A stretch of 14,786 nucleotides of DNA from Candidatus Delongbacteria bacterium (GTDB lineage: Bacteria > Delongbacteria > UBA4055): positions 1-14,786 of the forward strand of contig JAQICF010000054.1 of assembly GCA_027858795.1 (NCBI GenBank), given 5' to 3'. The translations under genes were made by a program, and so were the position numbers. The notes under the pieces were generated by a model that did no database searches, was not told the origin of the DNA, and saw nothing but the letters and a program-made list of their open reading frames with translations. Below, one piece after another: positions 7,408-14,786 of this stretch. Numbering within the stretch: the stretch's first letter is position 1; every line of letters starts with the position of its first letter.

Positions 7408-8474
7408 ATATTAACAAAGATATATTATCACCAACAAGCGATATTGCAGAACTAGATACAACTGAAAGAAAAGAATTTTTAATTGAAACAAATTTCAAAG
7501 GATTAAGAAAATCTTATTTTTTAAATCCTAAAGCGATACCATTAAAAGTTGGAGAATTCATTATTGTTGATTTTGAAAATGGTGAAGATATGGGTGTCGT
7601 AAGTGCAATCGTAAGCAAACAGCTTAAAAAAGAAAACATTGATATTGAAGGAAGTATCATACGAAAAAGTAACCCAATCGATGTAAGAAGGCTAAATGAA
7701 AATAGAACTATTGAAAACAATATCTTGATTAATGCAAGAAAACAGGCTAAAGCTCATGATCTCGAGATGAAATTTATTGATATTGAATATAAATTTGATC
7801 GTAAAAAACTAGTATTCTTTTTTACTGCTGATGGAAGAGTTGACTTTAGAGAATTGGTTAAAACGTTCGCAGGTGAATATAAAACTAGAATCGAATTGAG
7901 GCAAATAGGTGTTCGTGACGAAGCACAAAAAATTGGAGGTATTGGAATTTGTGGCAGAGAACTATGCTGTTCACAATTCTTAACAAATTTTGTTTCAATA
8001 AATGTTTCGATGGCGAGAGATCAAAACCTTTTTGTTAAACCTGAAAAATTCTCAGGTCCTTGTGGAAAGTTGATCTGTTGTCTAAAGTATGAACATGATT
8101 TTTATCTTGATGAGAAAAAAGGCTTACCCGAAGTTGGAACAGAAATTCAAACTAAGCAAGGTAAAGCTGTAGTCTCTTTCATAGATGTATTTAATAGCAC
8201 AGTGTCTATTGACTACCGTTCCGGAGAATCAGAAATCATTCCAAAAGAAGTATTTTTAAAAAAATTAAACAAAGAAATTAAGTTTGTGAATAATGCATCC
8301 TCTTCTCAAGCAAATAAATCAAATCATGATTGTAAAGATTGTCCTCAAAAGGGTCAGGATAAAAATTCTTCTAAAGATATTAAAAAAAATAGCGATAATA
8401 GACCAGACCCGAAGAATAAAAACAACAATAATAAAAATGCTGATAAGAAAAAACCTTCCAATAATAAGGACTAA
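7386..8474 (+). CDS. ricT: PSP1-domain regulatory protein RicT (YaaT)
   Basis: This is a PSP1-domain protein of 362 residues. The conserved core covers about 50-240: VGEFIIVDFENGEDMGVV (55-72), the FFFTADGRVDFREL block (144-157), GIGICGRELCCSQFL (185-199) and GPCGKLICCLKYE (224-236). Six core cysteines (C189, C194, C195, C226, C231, C232) match the family's metal/Fe-S-associated cysteines. In Bacillus subtilis the homologue joins RicA and RicF in a cytoplasmic complex that influences RNA processing through RNase Y as well as competence and sporulation; in this lineage the partner is unknown. Residues from about 305 form a low-complexity Lys/Asn/Asp tail, with an extra CKDC pair (316-319), that is likely disordered. 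The start ATG lies inside the end of holB and follows AGGGAAG with a ten-base spacer, so the two genes are translationally coupled. Confidence 0.9.
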   Translation: MEKKSNIDINKDILSPTSDIAELDTTERKEFLIETNFKGLRKSYFLNPKAIPLKVGEFIIVDFENGEDMGVVSAIVSKQLKKENIDIEGSIIRKSNPIDVRRLNENRTIENNILINARKQAKAHDLEMKFIDIEYKFDRKKLVFFFTADGRVDFRELVKTFAGEYKTRIELRQIGVRDEAQKIGGIGICGRELCCSQFLTNFVSINVSMARDQNLFVKPEKFSGPCGKLICCLKYEHDFYLDEKKGLPEVGTEIQTKQGKAVVSFIDVFNSTVSIDYRSGESEIIPKEVFLKKLNKEIKFVNNASSSQANKSNHDCKDCPQKGQDKNSSKDIKKNSDNRPDPKNKNNNNKNADKKKPSNNKD

Positions 8475-8495
8475 TAAATATTAGATGAGGACAAA

Positions 8496-10043
8496 GTGTC
8501 AAAAAATTCAGAAACACAAAAATATTCGGTTAGAACTAACACCCAGGATAAAATAGAAGGTTTTCTGAAATCAAACCGTATTATTTATGGTGAATTGATG
8601 AATACTGTCATTTATTATGAGAGTAATACATTGCTTCCTAAAACTGGGATTCTTGTTCTAGAAGATGATGAGCTAGTATTTTATGGTTCAAAATCTATCC
8701 TCGAGAAAGAATATTTTTTAAAATTCAACTACGTAAACTTATATCTTTCTAAGAATACCGGATTTACAATCAACTTTGTAAATAGAGAACTCGAACAAAA
8801 AAAAGACAAATGCAAGTTCAGTATAGCCTGGGAAGACTATATTACGAAAAATATAAAACCTGATTTTGTATATAGATTAAGCATAAAAATCAAAGATAAA
8901 TTGATCCGAAAATCGACACAATTATTAAAAAATCAAGACACATCTAATGAAGCGTATGTTTATTATCACAGAATACTGAATGAAAAGATATATGATATTA
9001 ATTTTCTGATTGAATTTATGAAACTTATCCACATTGAGGCGGAAGCAGAATCAGAAGGAATTAATGATCTTTATGTGAAATATATTGAAAAGAAAAAAAA
9101 GTTTCTCATCAAAATATATCCATCACATCAAGATACTATTGAAAAACATTTAAACTTAGAAGGCTATGAAGAGCAAGAGATTCAAAGATCTGAAATTCTA
9201 ACGAATTTTACAGTTGATGAAGAAACACTAAAATCCAGTAATGAGACAGATAAAGTTGAAAACCTATTAAAAATACCAGGTATTCAAAAATTGATAGATG
9301 ATAAGATCGAAGAAAAAGTTGAAAACACAAAACAACAACTTTTGAAAGATTATTACGAAAAGGTTGATGCTTATTCATCTAGATTATCAATCGAAAAAGA
9401 GATCTATCGTGAAATAATAAAAGATAATGTAACTCTGTTAAAACAAATTGATCTAAAAAAAGTTGATCCTGATAAGGTGATTGACAGTATCATGGATTTC
9501 TATTTTAGATATAAAATTATAAACGATCAAATACCAAATTCTTTCACAATTGATCGGAAAAGACCTGATCCTGGTAAAAACAGATTACTACACATTCTTG
9601 AAGATCTGTCGGTGGATTATTTGAAGATTGTCGATCCATACTTCTTCCCAAGTGAACTTGAATTATTAAATGATCTTCCAAACGATATTGAGATCAAGAT
9701 CATTACTTATGCAGTAACACAAAAGAGTTTTGCAGATAAACTGAAATTATTCAAAGCAAAACTTAAAGATATCAGAAAAATAAGAATGGCAGATATCTCG
9801 GTCAAATTAATTAAGTTTCAGAATAGAGATCAAACTCCGTTGCACGACAGAGCTATTTTTTCAAAGGATTGGGGACTTAGTTTATCTAATTCATTATCTC
9901 AGATAGGATTGAATCATGATGTTATAGTTAGAAGAGTATTTAATACAGAACGAGAAGTAATTGATTTCGATGATTTCTGGTATATTGTAAATGAAATGAA
10001 AAGAGGCGGGAAGACTCTTAAAATAAAAGTAATCGATTTGTAG
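8496..10043 (+). CDS. Unrecognised 515-residue protein with C-terminal phospholipase D-like domain
   Basis: The start is GTG at 8496, five bases after GAGG at 8487-8490. Residues 35-130 look beta-rich, with short alternating strands (GILVLEDDELVFYG), and could be a PH/GRAM-like module; this is only a guess. Residues 255-345 are charged, helical and probably coiled-coil. The C-terminal part from about 370 resembles the phospholipase D superfamily: DYLKIVDPYFFPSE places D380-P-Y-F at the end of a strand, then an IEIKIIT strand follows. LHDRAIF with H450-D451-R452, followed by WGLSLSNSLSQIG, looks like a degenerate HxK motif with Arg in place of Lys, plus the usual Ser/Asn-containing turn. Only one such motif is present, so activity would need a dimer, or the domain is a non-catalytic binding fold. 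There is no signal peptide. It sits 21 bases after ricT, so it may be co-expressed with it. Function unknown. Confidence 0.75.
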   Translation: MSKNSETQKYSVRTNTQDKIEGFLKSNRIIYGELMNTVIYYESNTLLPKTGILVLEDDELVFYGSKSILEKEYFLKFNYVNLYLSKNTGFTINFVNRELEQKKDKCKFSIAWEDYITKNIKPDFVYRLSIKIKDKLIRKSTQLLKNQDTSNEAYVYYHRILNEKIYDINFLIEFMKLIHIEAEAESEGINDLYVKYIEKKKKFLIKIYPSHQDTIEKHLNLEGYEEQEIQRSEILTNFTVDEETLKSSNETDKVENLLKIPGIQKLIDDKIEEKVENTKQQLLKDYYEKVDAYSSRLSIEKEIYREIIKDNVTLLKQIDLKKVDPDKVIDSIMDFYFRYKIINDQIPNSFTIDRKRPDPGKNRLLHILEDLSVDYLKIVDPYFFPSELELLNDLPNDIEIKIITYAVTQKSFADKLKLFKAKLKDIRKIRMADISVKLIKFQNRDQTPLHDRAIFSKDWGLSLSNSLSQIGLNHDVIVRRVFNTEREVIDFDDFWYIVNEMKRGGKTLKIKVIDL

Positions 10044-10062
10044 TGCTGAGCACACAAATTTT
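10037..10062 (+). terminator. Hairpin with short U-tract before alaS: weak terminator or attenuator
   Basis: TTTGT (10037-10041) plus GTGCT (10043-10047) pairs with AGCAC (10049-10053) plus ACAAA (10054-10058), leaving A10042 bulged and G10048 at the centre. In RNA the innermost pair would open, giving a UGA loop and about nine base pairs. TTTT follows at 10059-10062. The stop codon of the 515-residue protein (10041-10043) lies in the left arm. The U-tract is short, so termination may be partial. The palindromic core GTGCTGAGCAC could instead be a DNA or RNA regulatory site for alaS. Confidence 0.5.
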
Positions 10063-10101
10063 CAAGTAATAGATTTATAACTAAAAGTGGATTAATAAGA
10101 T

Positions 10102-12708
10102 ATGAAATCAGCAAATGAAATTAGACAAGAATTTATTGAATTTTTTATAAATAAGGGACATACAAGAATTCCTTCTGCACCGGTAGTCCCACATGATGAC
10201 CCATCTTTGTTATTCACAAATGCAGGAATGAATCAATTTAAAGATATATTTCTAGGGAATGGCAAAAGGAATTATACTAGAGCAACCAATAGCCAAAAGT
10301 GTATCAGAGCAGGTGGCAAGCATAATGATCTCGATGAAGTGGGTAAGGATTCGTATCATCACTCTTTCTTTGAAATGCTTGGGAATTGGTCATTCGGTGA
10401 TTATTACAAAAAAGAAGCTATCGAATGGGCTTGGGAATTACTTACTGATGTTTGGAAACTTCCTAAAGAAAAATTACATACTACAGTTTATACAACTGAT
10501 GATGAAGCTTTTAAGCTTTGGGAGACTGTAACTGATATAGATAATTCAAGGATAACCAGACACGGAGATAAAGATAATTTCTGGTCTATGGGAGATATTG
10601 GACCATGTGGACCATCGAGTGAAATACACTATGACCTTGGTGAAAAGTATTGTAATATGAAAGATGTACCGGGACATGTTTGTGCCGTAAATGGTGACTG
10701 TGATAGAATTATTGAAATATGGAATCTGGTTTTTATTCAGTATAACAGAAAAAAAGATGGCACTTTGGAAGATTTGCCGGCTAAGCATGTTGATACAGGT
10801 ATGGGATTTGAAAGAATCTGCCAACTCCTGCAACATCAAGACTCAAACTATCATATCGATATTTTTAAAGATATAATTTCAGAGATTGAAAAAATATCAT
10901 CGGTAAAATATTCTCCTGATGAGAATGGAATACCTCATAGAGTTATCGCAGATCATGCAAGAGCTTTATTATTCTCTATTTCTGATGGTGGTATGCCATC
11001 AAATGAAGGACGTGGATATGTAATGAGAAGAATTTTGAGAAGAGCTTCAAGATTCGGTACAAAAATAGGGTTAACTGAACCTTACTTATATAAAATAGCT
11101 GAGAAAGTAGCTGAGGTAATGGGAGATGAATTCCCCGAGATCAGAAAACATTTAAAACATGCACAGAATATTATTAAAGCTGAAGAAACTGCTTTCTTAA
11201 AAACACTTTCTAAAGGAATGGAACTTTTCAATAAAATCGTCAATGATATAAAAAAAGAAGGTAATAATATAATTGATGGAGAAGTTGTCTTTAAACTTTA
11301 TGACACTTTTGGCTTTCCGGCAGATCTTACAGAACAAATGGCTGGAGAGATAGATTTTACTATTGATAGTAAAGGATTCACAGTCGCTATGAATAGGCAA
11401 AAAAATCAGTCTCGATCTAAACAAAAATTCAAAACTTCGGATCAAACTGAATGGATAGTATTAAATGACGCTGTTGCTACCGAATTTATTGGTTACTCAG
11501 ATTTAAGTTGTTCATCAGAAATAATTAAATATTCTCATGATGAAAAATATTTTAAGATCGTTCCAGCTTCATCATGCTTATATGCAGAATCAGGTGGTCA
11601 AGTAGCTGATAAAGGTTACATCGAACTTAATAATGTTAAGCTTGATGTAATTGACGTTCAGAAAGATGGTGAATACTTTGTGATAAAAACAAAATTCAAT
11701 CCTTCAATAGCTATAGATAAAGACACTCAACTTACTATGACAGTTGAACAAGTATTGAGAAATAACTGCCGAACTAACCATAGTGCAGCACATTTATTAC
11801 AATCTGCTATAAAACAAGTTCTTGGAGACCATATAGCTCAATCAGGTTCTTATGTTGATGAAAAAGGATTTAGATTCGATTATTCTCACTATGATAAACT
11901 TACTGAGAAAGAATTAAGCGATATCGAAATCATTGTAAACGGACATATACAGGATAATTCTACGGTGACAACCGATGTGATCCCAATTGAAGATGCAAAA
12001 AAACAAAATATTACAGCTCTTTTCGGTGAGAAATATGGTAATATGGTCAGAGTTGTAAAAATGGGAGATGCTTCTGCTGAATTATGCGGCGGTACTCATG
12101 CAGGAAGAACTGGAGATATTGGTTATTTCAAGATATTATCCGAATCAAGTATTGCAGCCGGCATTCGTAGAATCGAAGCTGTAACCGGTAAAACAGCTGT
12201 TGAAAAATCACTTGCTCAAAGAAGTATAGTTGAAGCTTTGAAAGACACTTTATCAGTGAAAGAACATCAAATTTTAGAAAGAATCGATAAACTTTCGGAA
12301 GGTAAAAAAGAATTAGAACGATCCATCAATGATCTTAATGAACAGGTTGCATTATCTCAGGTCAGTGAACTGATCGGGAAGAAAATATCAATCGGTGGAA
12401 TTAATGTTATTTCTTCATTGGTTAAAGTAAATGATAATCGTGTTTTAAAAATTCTAGCGGAAAATATTCGTTCAAGTATGTCAATGACAATAATACTGCT
12501 CGGAGCTGATATCGGAGGTAAAGCTGCTTTAGTTTGTGCTGTTACTGATGATCTGAAGAGTACCATTAAAGCTGGTCAAATAATAGGTCAAGTAGCTAAA
12601 ATGGTAGGTGGTGGTGGTGGTGGTGCACCTCATTTGGCAACTGCAGGTGGTAAAGATGTTAGTAAGCTTAAAGAAGCGATTGAATCCGTTAAGGATATTA
12701 TCTCATAA
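10102..12708 (+). CDS. alaS: Alanine--tRNA ligase
   Basis: Charges tRNA-Ala with alanine in the cytoplasm and removes mischarged Ser and Gly. It is complete at 868 residues (E. coli 876). The class II catalytic core starts with KSANEIRQEFIEFF and includes motif 1 around FTNAGMNQFKD, motif 2 around HHSFFEMLGNWSFGDYYKK and motif 3 at GRGYVMRRILRRA. The editing domain has all four zinc ligands: H560 and H564 in NHSAAH, and C662 and H666 in CGGTH. A coiled region (about 720-755) leads to the C-Ala domain, which ends in a six-glycine run followed by APHLATAGGKD. This Gly-rich ending without the usual KG interruption resembles Bacteroidota and relatives. The ATG at 10102 has only a weak GTGGA upstream. 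It lies 58 bases after the preceding stop, behind a hairpin, and 16 bases before the glycosyltransferase gene. Confidence 0.98.
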   Translation: MKSANEIRQEFIEFFINKGHTRIPSAPVVPHDDPSLLFTNAGMNQFKDIFLGNGKRNYTRATNSQKCIRAGGKHNDLDEVGKDSYHHSFFEMLGNWSFGDYYKKEAIEWAWELLTDVWKLPKEKLHTTVYTTDDEAFKLWETVTDIDNSRITRHGDKDNFWSMGDIGPCGPSSEIHYDLGEKYCNMKDVPGHVCAVNGDCDRIIEIWNLVFIQYNRKKDGTLEDLPAKHVDTGMGFERICQLLQHQDSNYHIDIFKDIISEIEKISSVKYSPDENGIPHRVIADHARALLFSISDGGMPSNEGRGYVMRRILRRASRFGTKIGLTEPYLYKIAEKVAEVMGDEFPEIRKHLKHAQNIIKAEETAFLKTLSKGMELFNKIVNDIKKEGNNIIDGEVVFKLYDTFGFPADLTEQMAGEIDFTIDSKGFTVAMNRQKNQSRSKQKFKTSDQTEWIVLNDAVATEFIGYSDLSCSSEIIKYSHDEKYFKIVPASSCLYAESGGQVADKGYIELNNVKLDVIDVQKDGEYFVIKTKFNPSIAIDKDTQLTMTVEQVLRNNCRTNHSAAHLLQSAIKQVLGDHIAQSGSYVDEKGFRFDYSHYDKLTEKELSDIEIIVNGHIQDNSTVTTDVIPIEDAKKQNITALFGEKYGNMVRVVKMGDASAELCGGTHAGRTGDIGYFKILSESSIAAGIRRIEAVTGKTAVEKSLAQRSIVEALKDTLSVKEHQILERIDKLSEGKKELERSINDLNEQVALSQVSELIGKKISIGGINVISSLVKVNDNRVLKILAENIRSSMSMTIILLGADIGGKAALVCAVTDDLKSTIKAGQIIGQVAKMVGGGGGGAPHLATAGGKDVSKLKEAIESVKDIIS

Positions 12709-12724
12709 ATTATAGGTGAAATAA

Positions 12725-13675
12725 ATGTATAAAGATAAAGTAATTTCAGTTGTTGTTCCATGTCATAATGAAGAAACCCAGATCGGAACAGTGATAGAAA
12801 CTATGCCTAATTTAGTAGATAAGATAATCATCATTGATGATGTGAGTGATGATAATACTATTGAAGTAGTTAAAAAACATATGCCTAAAGACGATAGAAT
12901 TATTTTAATTGAGCATGAAAAAAATCAAGGAGTAGGAGGAGCAATTGCTTCTGGTTACAAGTGGTCTAGAGATAATGACATCGATGTTGCCGTTGTCTTT
13001 GCAGGTGATGCTCAAATGGACCCTGATGACCTTCCTAATATTCTCGATCCGGTAGTTTCAGGTGAAGTTGATTACTCTAAAGGTAATCGATTATTCACGG
13101 GTGAGGCATTTAGCAAAATACCAAAAGTACGATATTTTGGAAATTCGGGTCTGTCATTGTTAACCAAGATCGCGTCAGGTTATTGGCATGTTGCAGATTC
13201 TCAGTCAGGATATACTGCTATAAATAAAAAAGCTCTTGATACAATCAATTGGGATAAGATGTACAAAAGATATGGACAACCAAATGATCTATTGGTAAAA
13301 CTGAATATCTATAATTTTAAAGTTAGAGATGTTCTTATCAATCCGGTCTATGATGTTGGTGAAAAATCAGGTATTAAAGTGAGAAAAGTCTTATTTACTC
13401 TATCATGGCTATTATTCAAACTGTTTTTACATAGAATGAAAGAGAAATATATTATTAGAGACTTCCATCCATTAATACTCTTCTATTCTTTTGGATTTGC
13501 ACTAATCGGTCTATCTATACCGTTATTTCTAAGAATGGCATACTACGGTATAATTGTTGGAGGCAACATACCTAAGATCAATTTCTTAACCTGGATGATG
13601 ACTATTATTATGGGTGAACAGTTTATATTATTTGCAATGTGGTTCGATATGGAGAGTAACAAAGATTTAAAGTAG
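12725..13675 (+). CDS. Membrane-anchored family 2 glycosyltransferase
   Basis: This GT-A fold family 2 glycosyltransferase of 316 residues resembles the dolichyl/undecaprenyl-phosphate sugar transferases. Motifs in order: VVVPCHNEE (9-17) at the nucleotide-sugar site, D38-D39 after the third strand, GVGGAIASGY (69-78), a DxD-type metal site in GDAQMDPDDL (94-103), and DSQSGYTAI (158-166) in the acceptor loop. The C-terminal part has two strongly hydrophobic segments (about 248-270 and 286-306), so the catalytic domain should sit on the cytoplasmic face with a membrane hairpin. It probably loads a lipid carrier with a sugar for surface glycans; donor and acceptor cannot be read from the sequence. 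AGGTGA at 12714-12719 lies five bases before ATG. It follows alaS closely and leads a run of surface-related genes. Confidence 0.88.
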   Translation: MYKDKVISVVVPCHNEETQIGTVIETMPNLVDKIIIIDDVSDDNTIEVVKKHMPKDDRIILIEHEKNQGVGGAIASGYKWSRDNDIDVAVVFAGDAQMDPDDLPNILDPVVSGEVDYSKGNRLFTGEAFSKIPKVRYFGNSGLSLLTKIASGYWHVADSQSGYTAINKKALDTINWDKMYKRYGQPNDLLVKLNIYNFKVRDVLINPVYDVGEKSGIKVRKVLFTLSWLLFKLFLHRMKEKYIIRDFHPLILFYSFGFALIGLSIPLFLRMAYYGIIVGGNIPKINFLTWMMTIIMGEQFILFAMWFDMESNKDLK

Positions 13676-13703
13676 ATCGTGTTTTTTGTTTAAGGCGAAA
13701 TTT

Positions 13704-14504
13704 ATGAAAAAAATTATAATTATAGGAATATTATTGGTAGTTATTGTTTTATTACTACTTTTGACTATATCTGATAATAAATCAAGTTTAAATAAAGTTA
13801 CATACGAGAATATTTTACATCAAGATACTTTAAATGTTAACAATATTAAATCAATTGAACAATTAGGGAAAAGTATTTTTTTTGAAGATTTCTCTTCTAA
13901 AAATATTTCTGACTGGAATATTGATTATCAAAATGCAACAAATTGGATCTACGAATTCACAGATAGTGATGGAATTATAATAAAACACATAATCAATGAA
14001 TCTTTTAGTAAGAATTTATACGGCCCTTGGGCTAATGTTATTATGAAAAAAACAATTCCAATTAAAGTCAGTATTATTTTCATATCTAAAATATCATGGG
14101 ATTCTTTTAATTCAATAACTGCAATGCAACATATTTATTTTTCTTTCTTAGATGCTGACGATAATGAGATGTTCTTTTTTGGATACAATGATCCATATAT
14201 TAGTTATCAAGGAGGAATTTTAACAAAATTTCATGATAAAGATTATTATTGGCATAAAAAAAGAGAACTGGATTTTAATGATAATTGTTTATTGAAGATG
14301 GTAAAAAAAGGTAAAAACATACAGCTTTATTATAATGATGAATTCATAGTTCAATCAACAGTAGAAAATGATATAAATAAAATCAATGTTGTTTGCGGGT
14401 ATTTTGCTTCGATAAATTATAAAGATTCAAATTTGAAATCTACCTTTGGTTTGCTTGGAATAGATTTTATCAATATTTCAACACACGATGATCTATTAAA
14501 TTAA
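13704..14504 (+). CDS. Unrecognised membrane-anchored extracytoplasmic protein, possible lectin-like fold
   Basis: The ATG at 13704 is preferred over the TTG at 13686 because AAGG (13692-13695) lies eight bases before it and because MKKIIIIGILL then begins directly with a signal-anchor segment (residues 4-22). No cysteine lipobox follows, so it is probably a membrane-anchored rather than a lipoprotein. The 266-residue product has a soluble outer part rich in aromatics and short beta strands, for example IFFEDFSSKNISDW (about 58-71), YGPWANV, HIYFSFLDADDNEMFFFGY and GKNIQLYYNDEFIV. An opening of the type phe-asp-phe with a later Trp, followed by a strand that ends in LYYND, recalls concanavalin A/LamG-like or DUF1080-type carbohydrate-binding domains. 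That fold is an inference; no family was identified. It lies between a glycosyltransferase and a polysaccharide deacetylase-like gene, which fits a cell-envelope glycan role. Confidence 0.72.
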   Translation: MKKIIIIGILLVVIVLLLLLTISDNKSSLNKVTYENILHQDTLNVNNIKSIEQLGKSIFFEDFSSKNISDWNIDYQNATNWIYEFTDSDGIIIKHIINESFSKNLYGPWANVIMKKTIPIKVSIIFISKISWDSFNSITAMQHIYFSFLDADDNEMFFFGYNDPYISYQGGILTKFHDKDYYWHKKRELDFNDNCLLKMVKKGKNIQLYYNDEFIVQSTVENDINKINVVCGYFASINYKDSNLKSTFGLLGIDFINISTHDDLLN

Positions 14505-14518
14505 TTAGGAAAGTAGTT

Positions 14519-14786
14519 ATCGATTTTACATTAAATAAATATAAAGAATACCTATTGATATTTCTTAGTAAAAACATAAAGTTTTATACATTTTCTGAGT
14601 TTATTAATAATCATAATAGTATAAATGAATTTGTAATAATTAGACATGATGTTGACAGAAAGCCTAAAAATGCTTTAAAAATGGCCGAGTTGGAAAATGA
14701 ACTTGGTATTAGATCAACTTATTACTTCAGACACAAGAAACATACTTTTTTTCCTAAAATAATAAAACAAATACAAAGTTTAGGAC
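14519..14786 (+). CDS. Polysaccharide deacetylase-like protein, 5' part only, start codon unusual
   Basis: The plus-strand frame is open from 14492 to the window end. It reads DFTLNKYKEYLLIFL, then FYTFSEFI, then VIIRHDVDRKPKNALKMAE and LGIRSTYYFR. RHDVD is the metal-site aspartate motif of NodB-like carbohydrate esterases, and the whole opening matches a family of bacterial polysaccharide deacetylase-like proteins acting on envelope or exported glycans. No ATG or GTG exists before the conserved core. The homologous N-terminus implies a start at about 14519, where the codon is ATC, with AGGA (14507-14510) eight bases upstream. TTG at 14555 is an alternative but removes the first conserved stretch. 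The gene is 14 bases after the preceding stop, so it is likely in the same operon. The start assignment is uncertain; the family call is fairly secure. Confidence 0.7.
   Translation, partial: MDFTLNKYKEYLLIFLSKNIKFYTFSEFINNHNSINEFVIIRHDVDRKPKNALKMAELENELGIRSTYYFRHKKHTFFPKIIKQIQSLG

Noticed and set aside
8293..8484. Alternative-frame 63-codon frame in the 3' end of ricT
   Set aside because: It is a by-product of the A-rich low-complexity tail; the Ile/Lys-rich translation lacks any ribosome-binding site.
12606..12626. GGT-type triplet repeat near the end of alaS as a microsatellite of interest
   Set aside because: It encodes the conserved oligo-glycine of the AlaS C-terminal domain, so it is explained by protein function.

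Overview
This is a low-G+C bacterial chromosomal window with two divergent blocks that meet in a 204-base intergenic region at 6121-6324. The organism is most likely a member of the FCB group or a related candidate phylum. This rests on an AlaS C-terminus with a six-glycine run followed by an ATAGGK-type ending, a holB-ricT pair with a Lys/Asn-rich RicT tail, and the strong A/T bias. It is an inference from protein flavour; no rRNA marker is present.

The minus-strand block runs from about 6120 down to 1. It starts with a class I/II PLP aminotransferase (5014-6120). A sigma70-like promoter then precedes a tightly packed accessory operon: a short Hsp70-family ATPase without a helical lid (TTG start at 4933), a DUF2971-family protein, a 673-residue membrane protein, and a second protein (1-480, running off the window) whose N-terminus is a collinear paralogue of the 673-residue protein. 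The last gene also has a TTG start after a good Shine-Dalgarno sequence. This four-gene set is the best candidate here for an undescribed multi-component system.

The plus-strand block runs from 6325 to 14786. It begins with core genes: holB (DNA polymerase III delta prime) overlapping ricT (PSP1 domain). Next come an unrecognised 515-residue protein with a C-terminal phospholipase D-like domain, a hairpin that may terminate or attenuate transcription, and alaS. The right end turns to cell-surface functions: a membrane-anchored GT2 glycosyltransferase, an anchored extracytoplasmic protein with a possible lectin-like fold, and the start of a polysaccharide deacetylase-like gene that lacks a normal start codon.

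The divergent intergenic region carries five tandem copies of a 12-base unit, a 7-base inverted repeat, and a consensus TATAAT placed so close to the holB ATG that holB may be transcribed leaderless. No tRNA, rRNA, CRISPR array, insertion sequence or integrase was seen. No gene-free stretch exceeds 300 bases.
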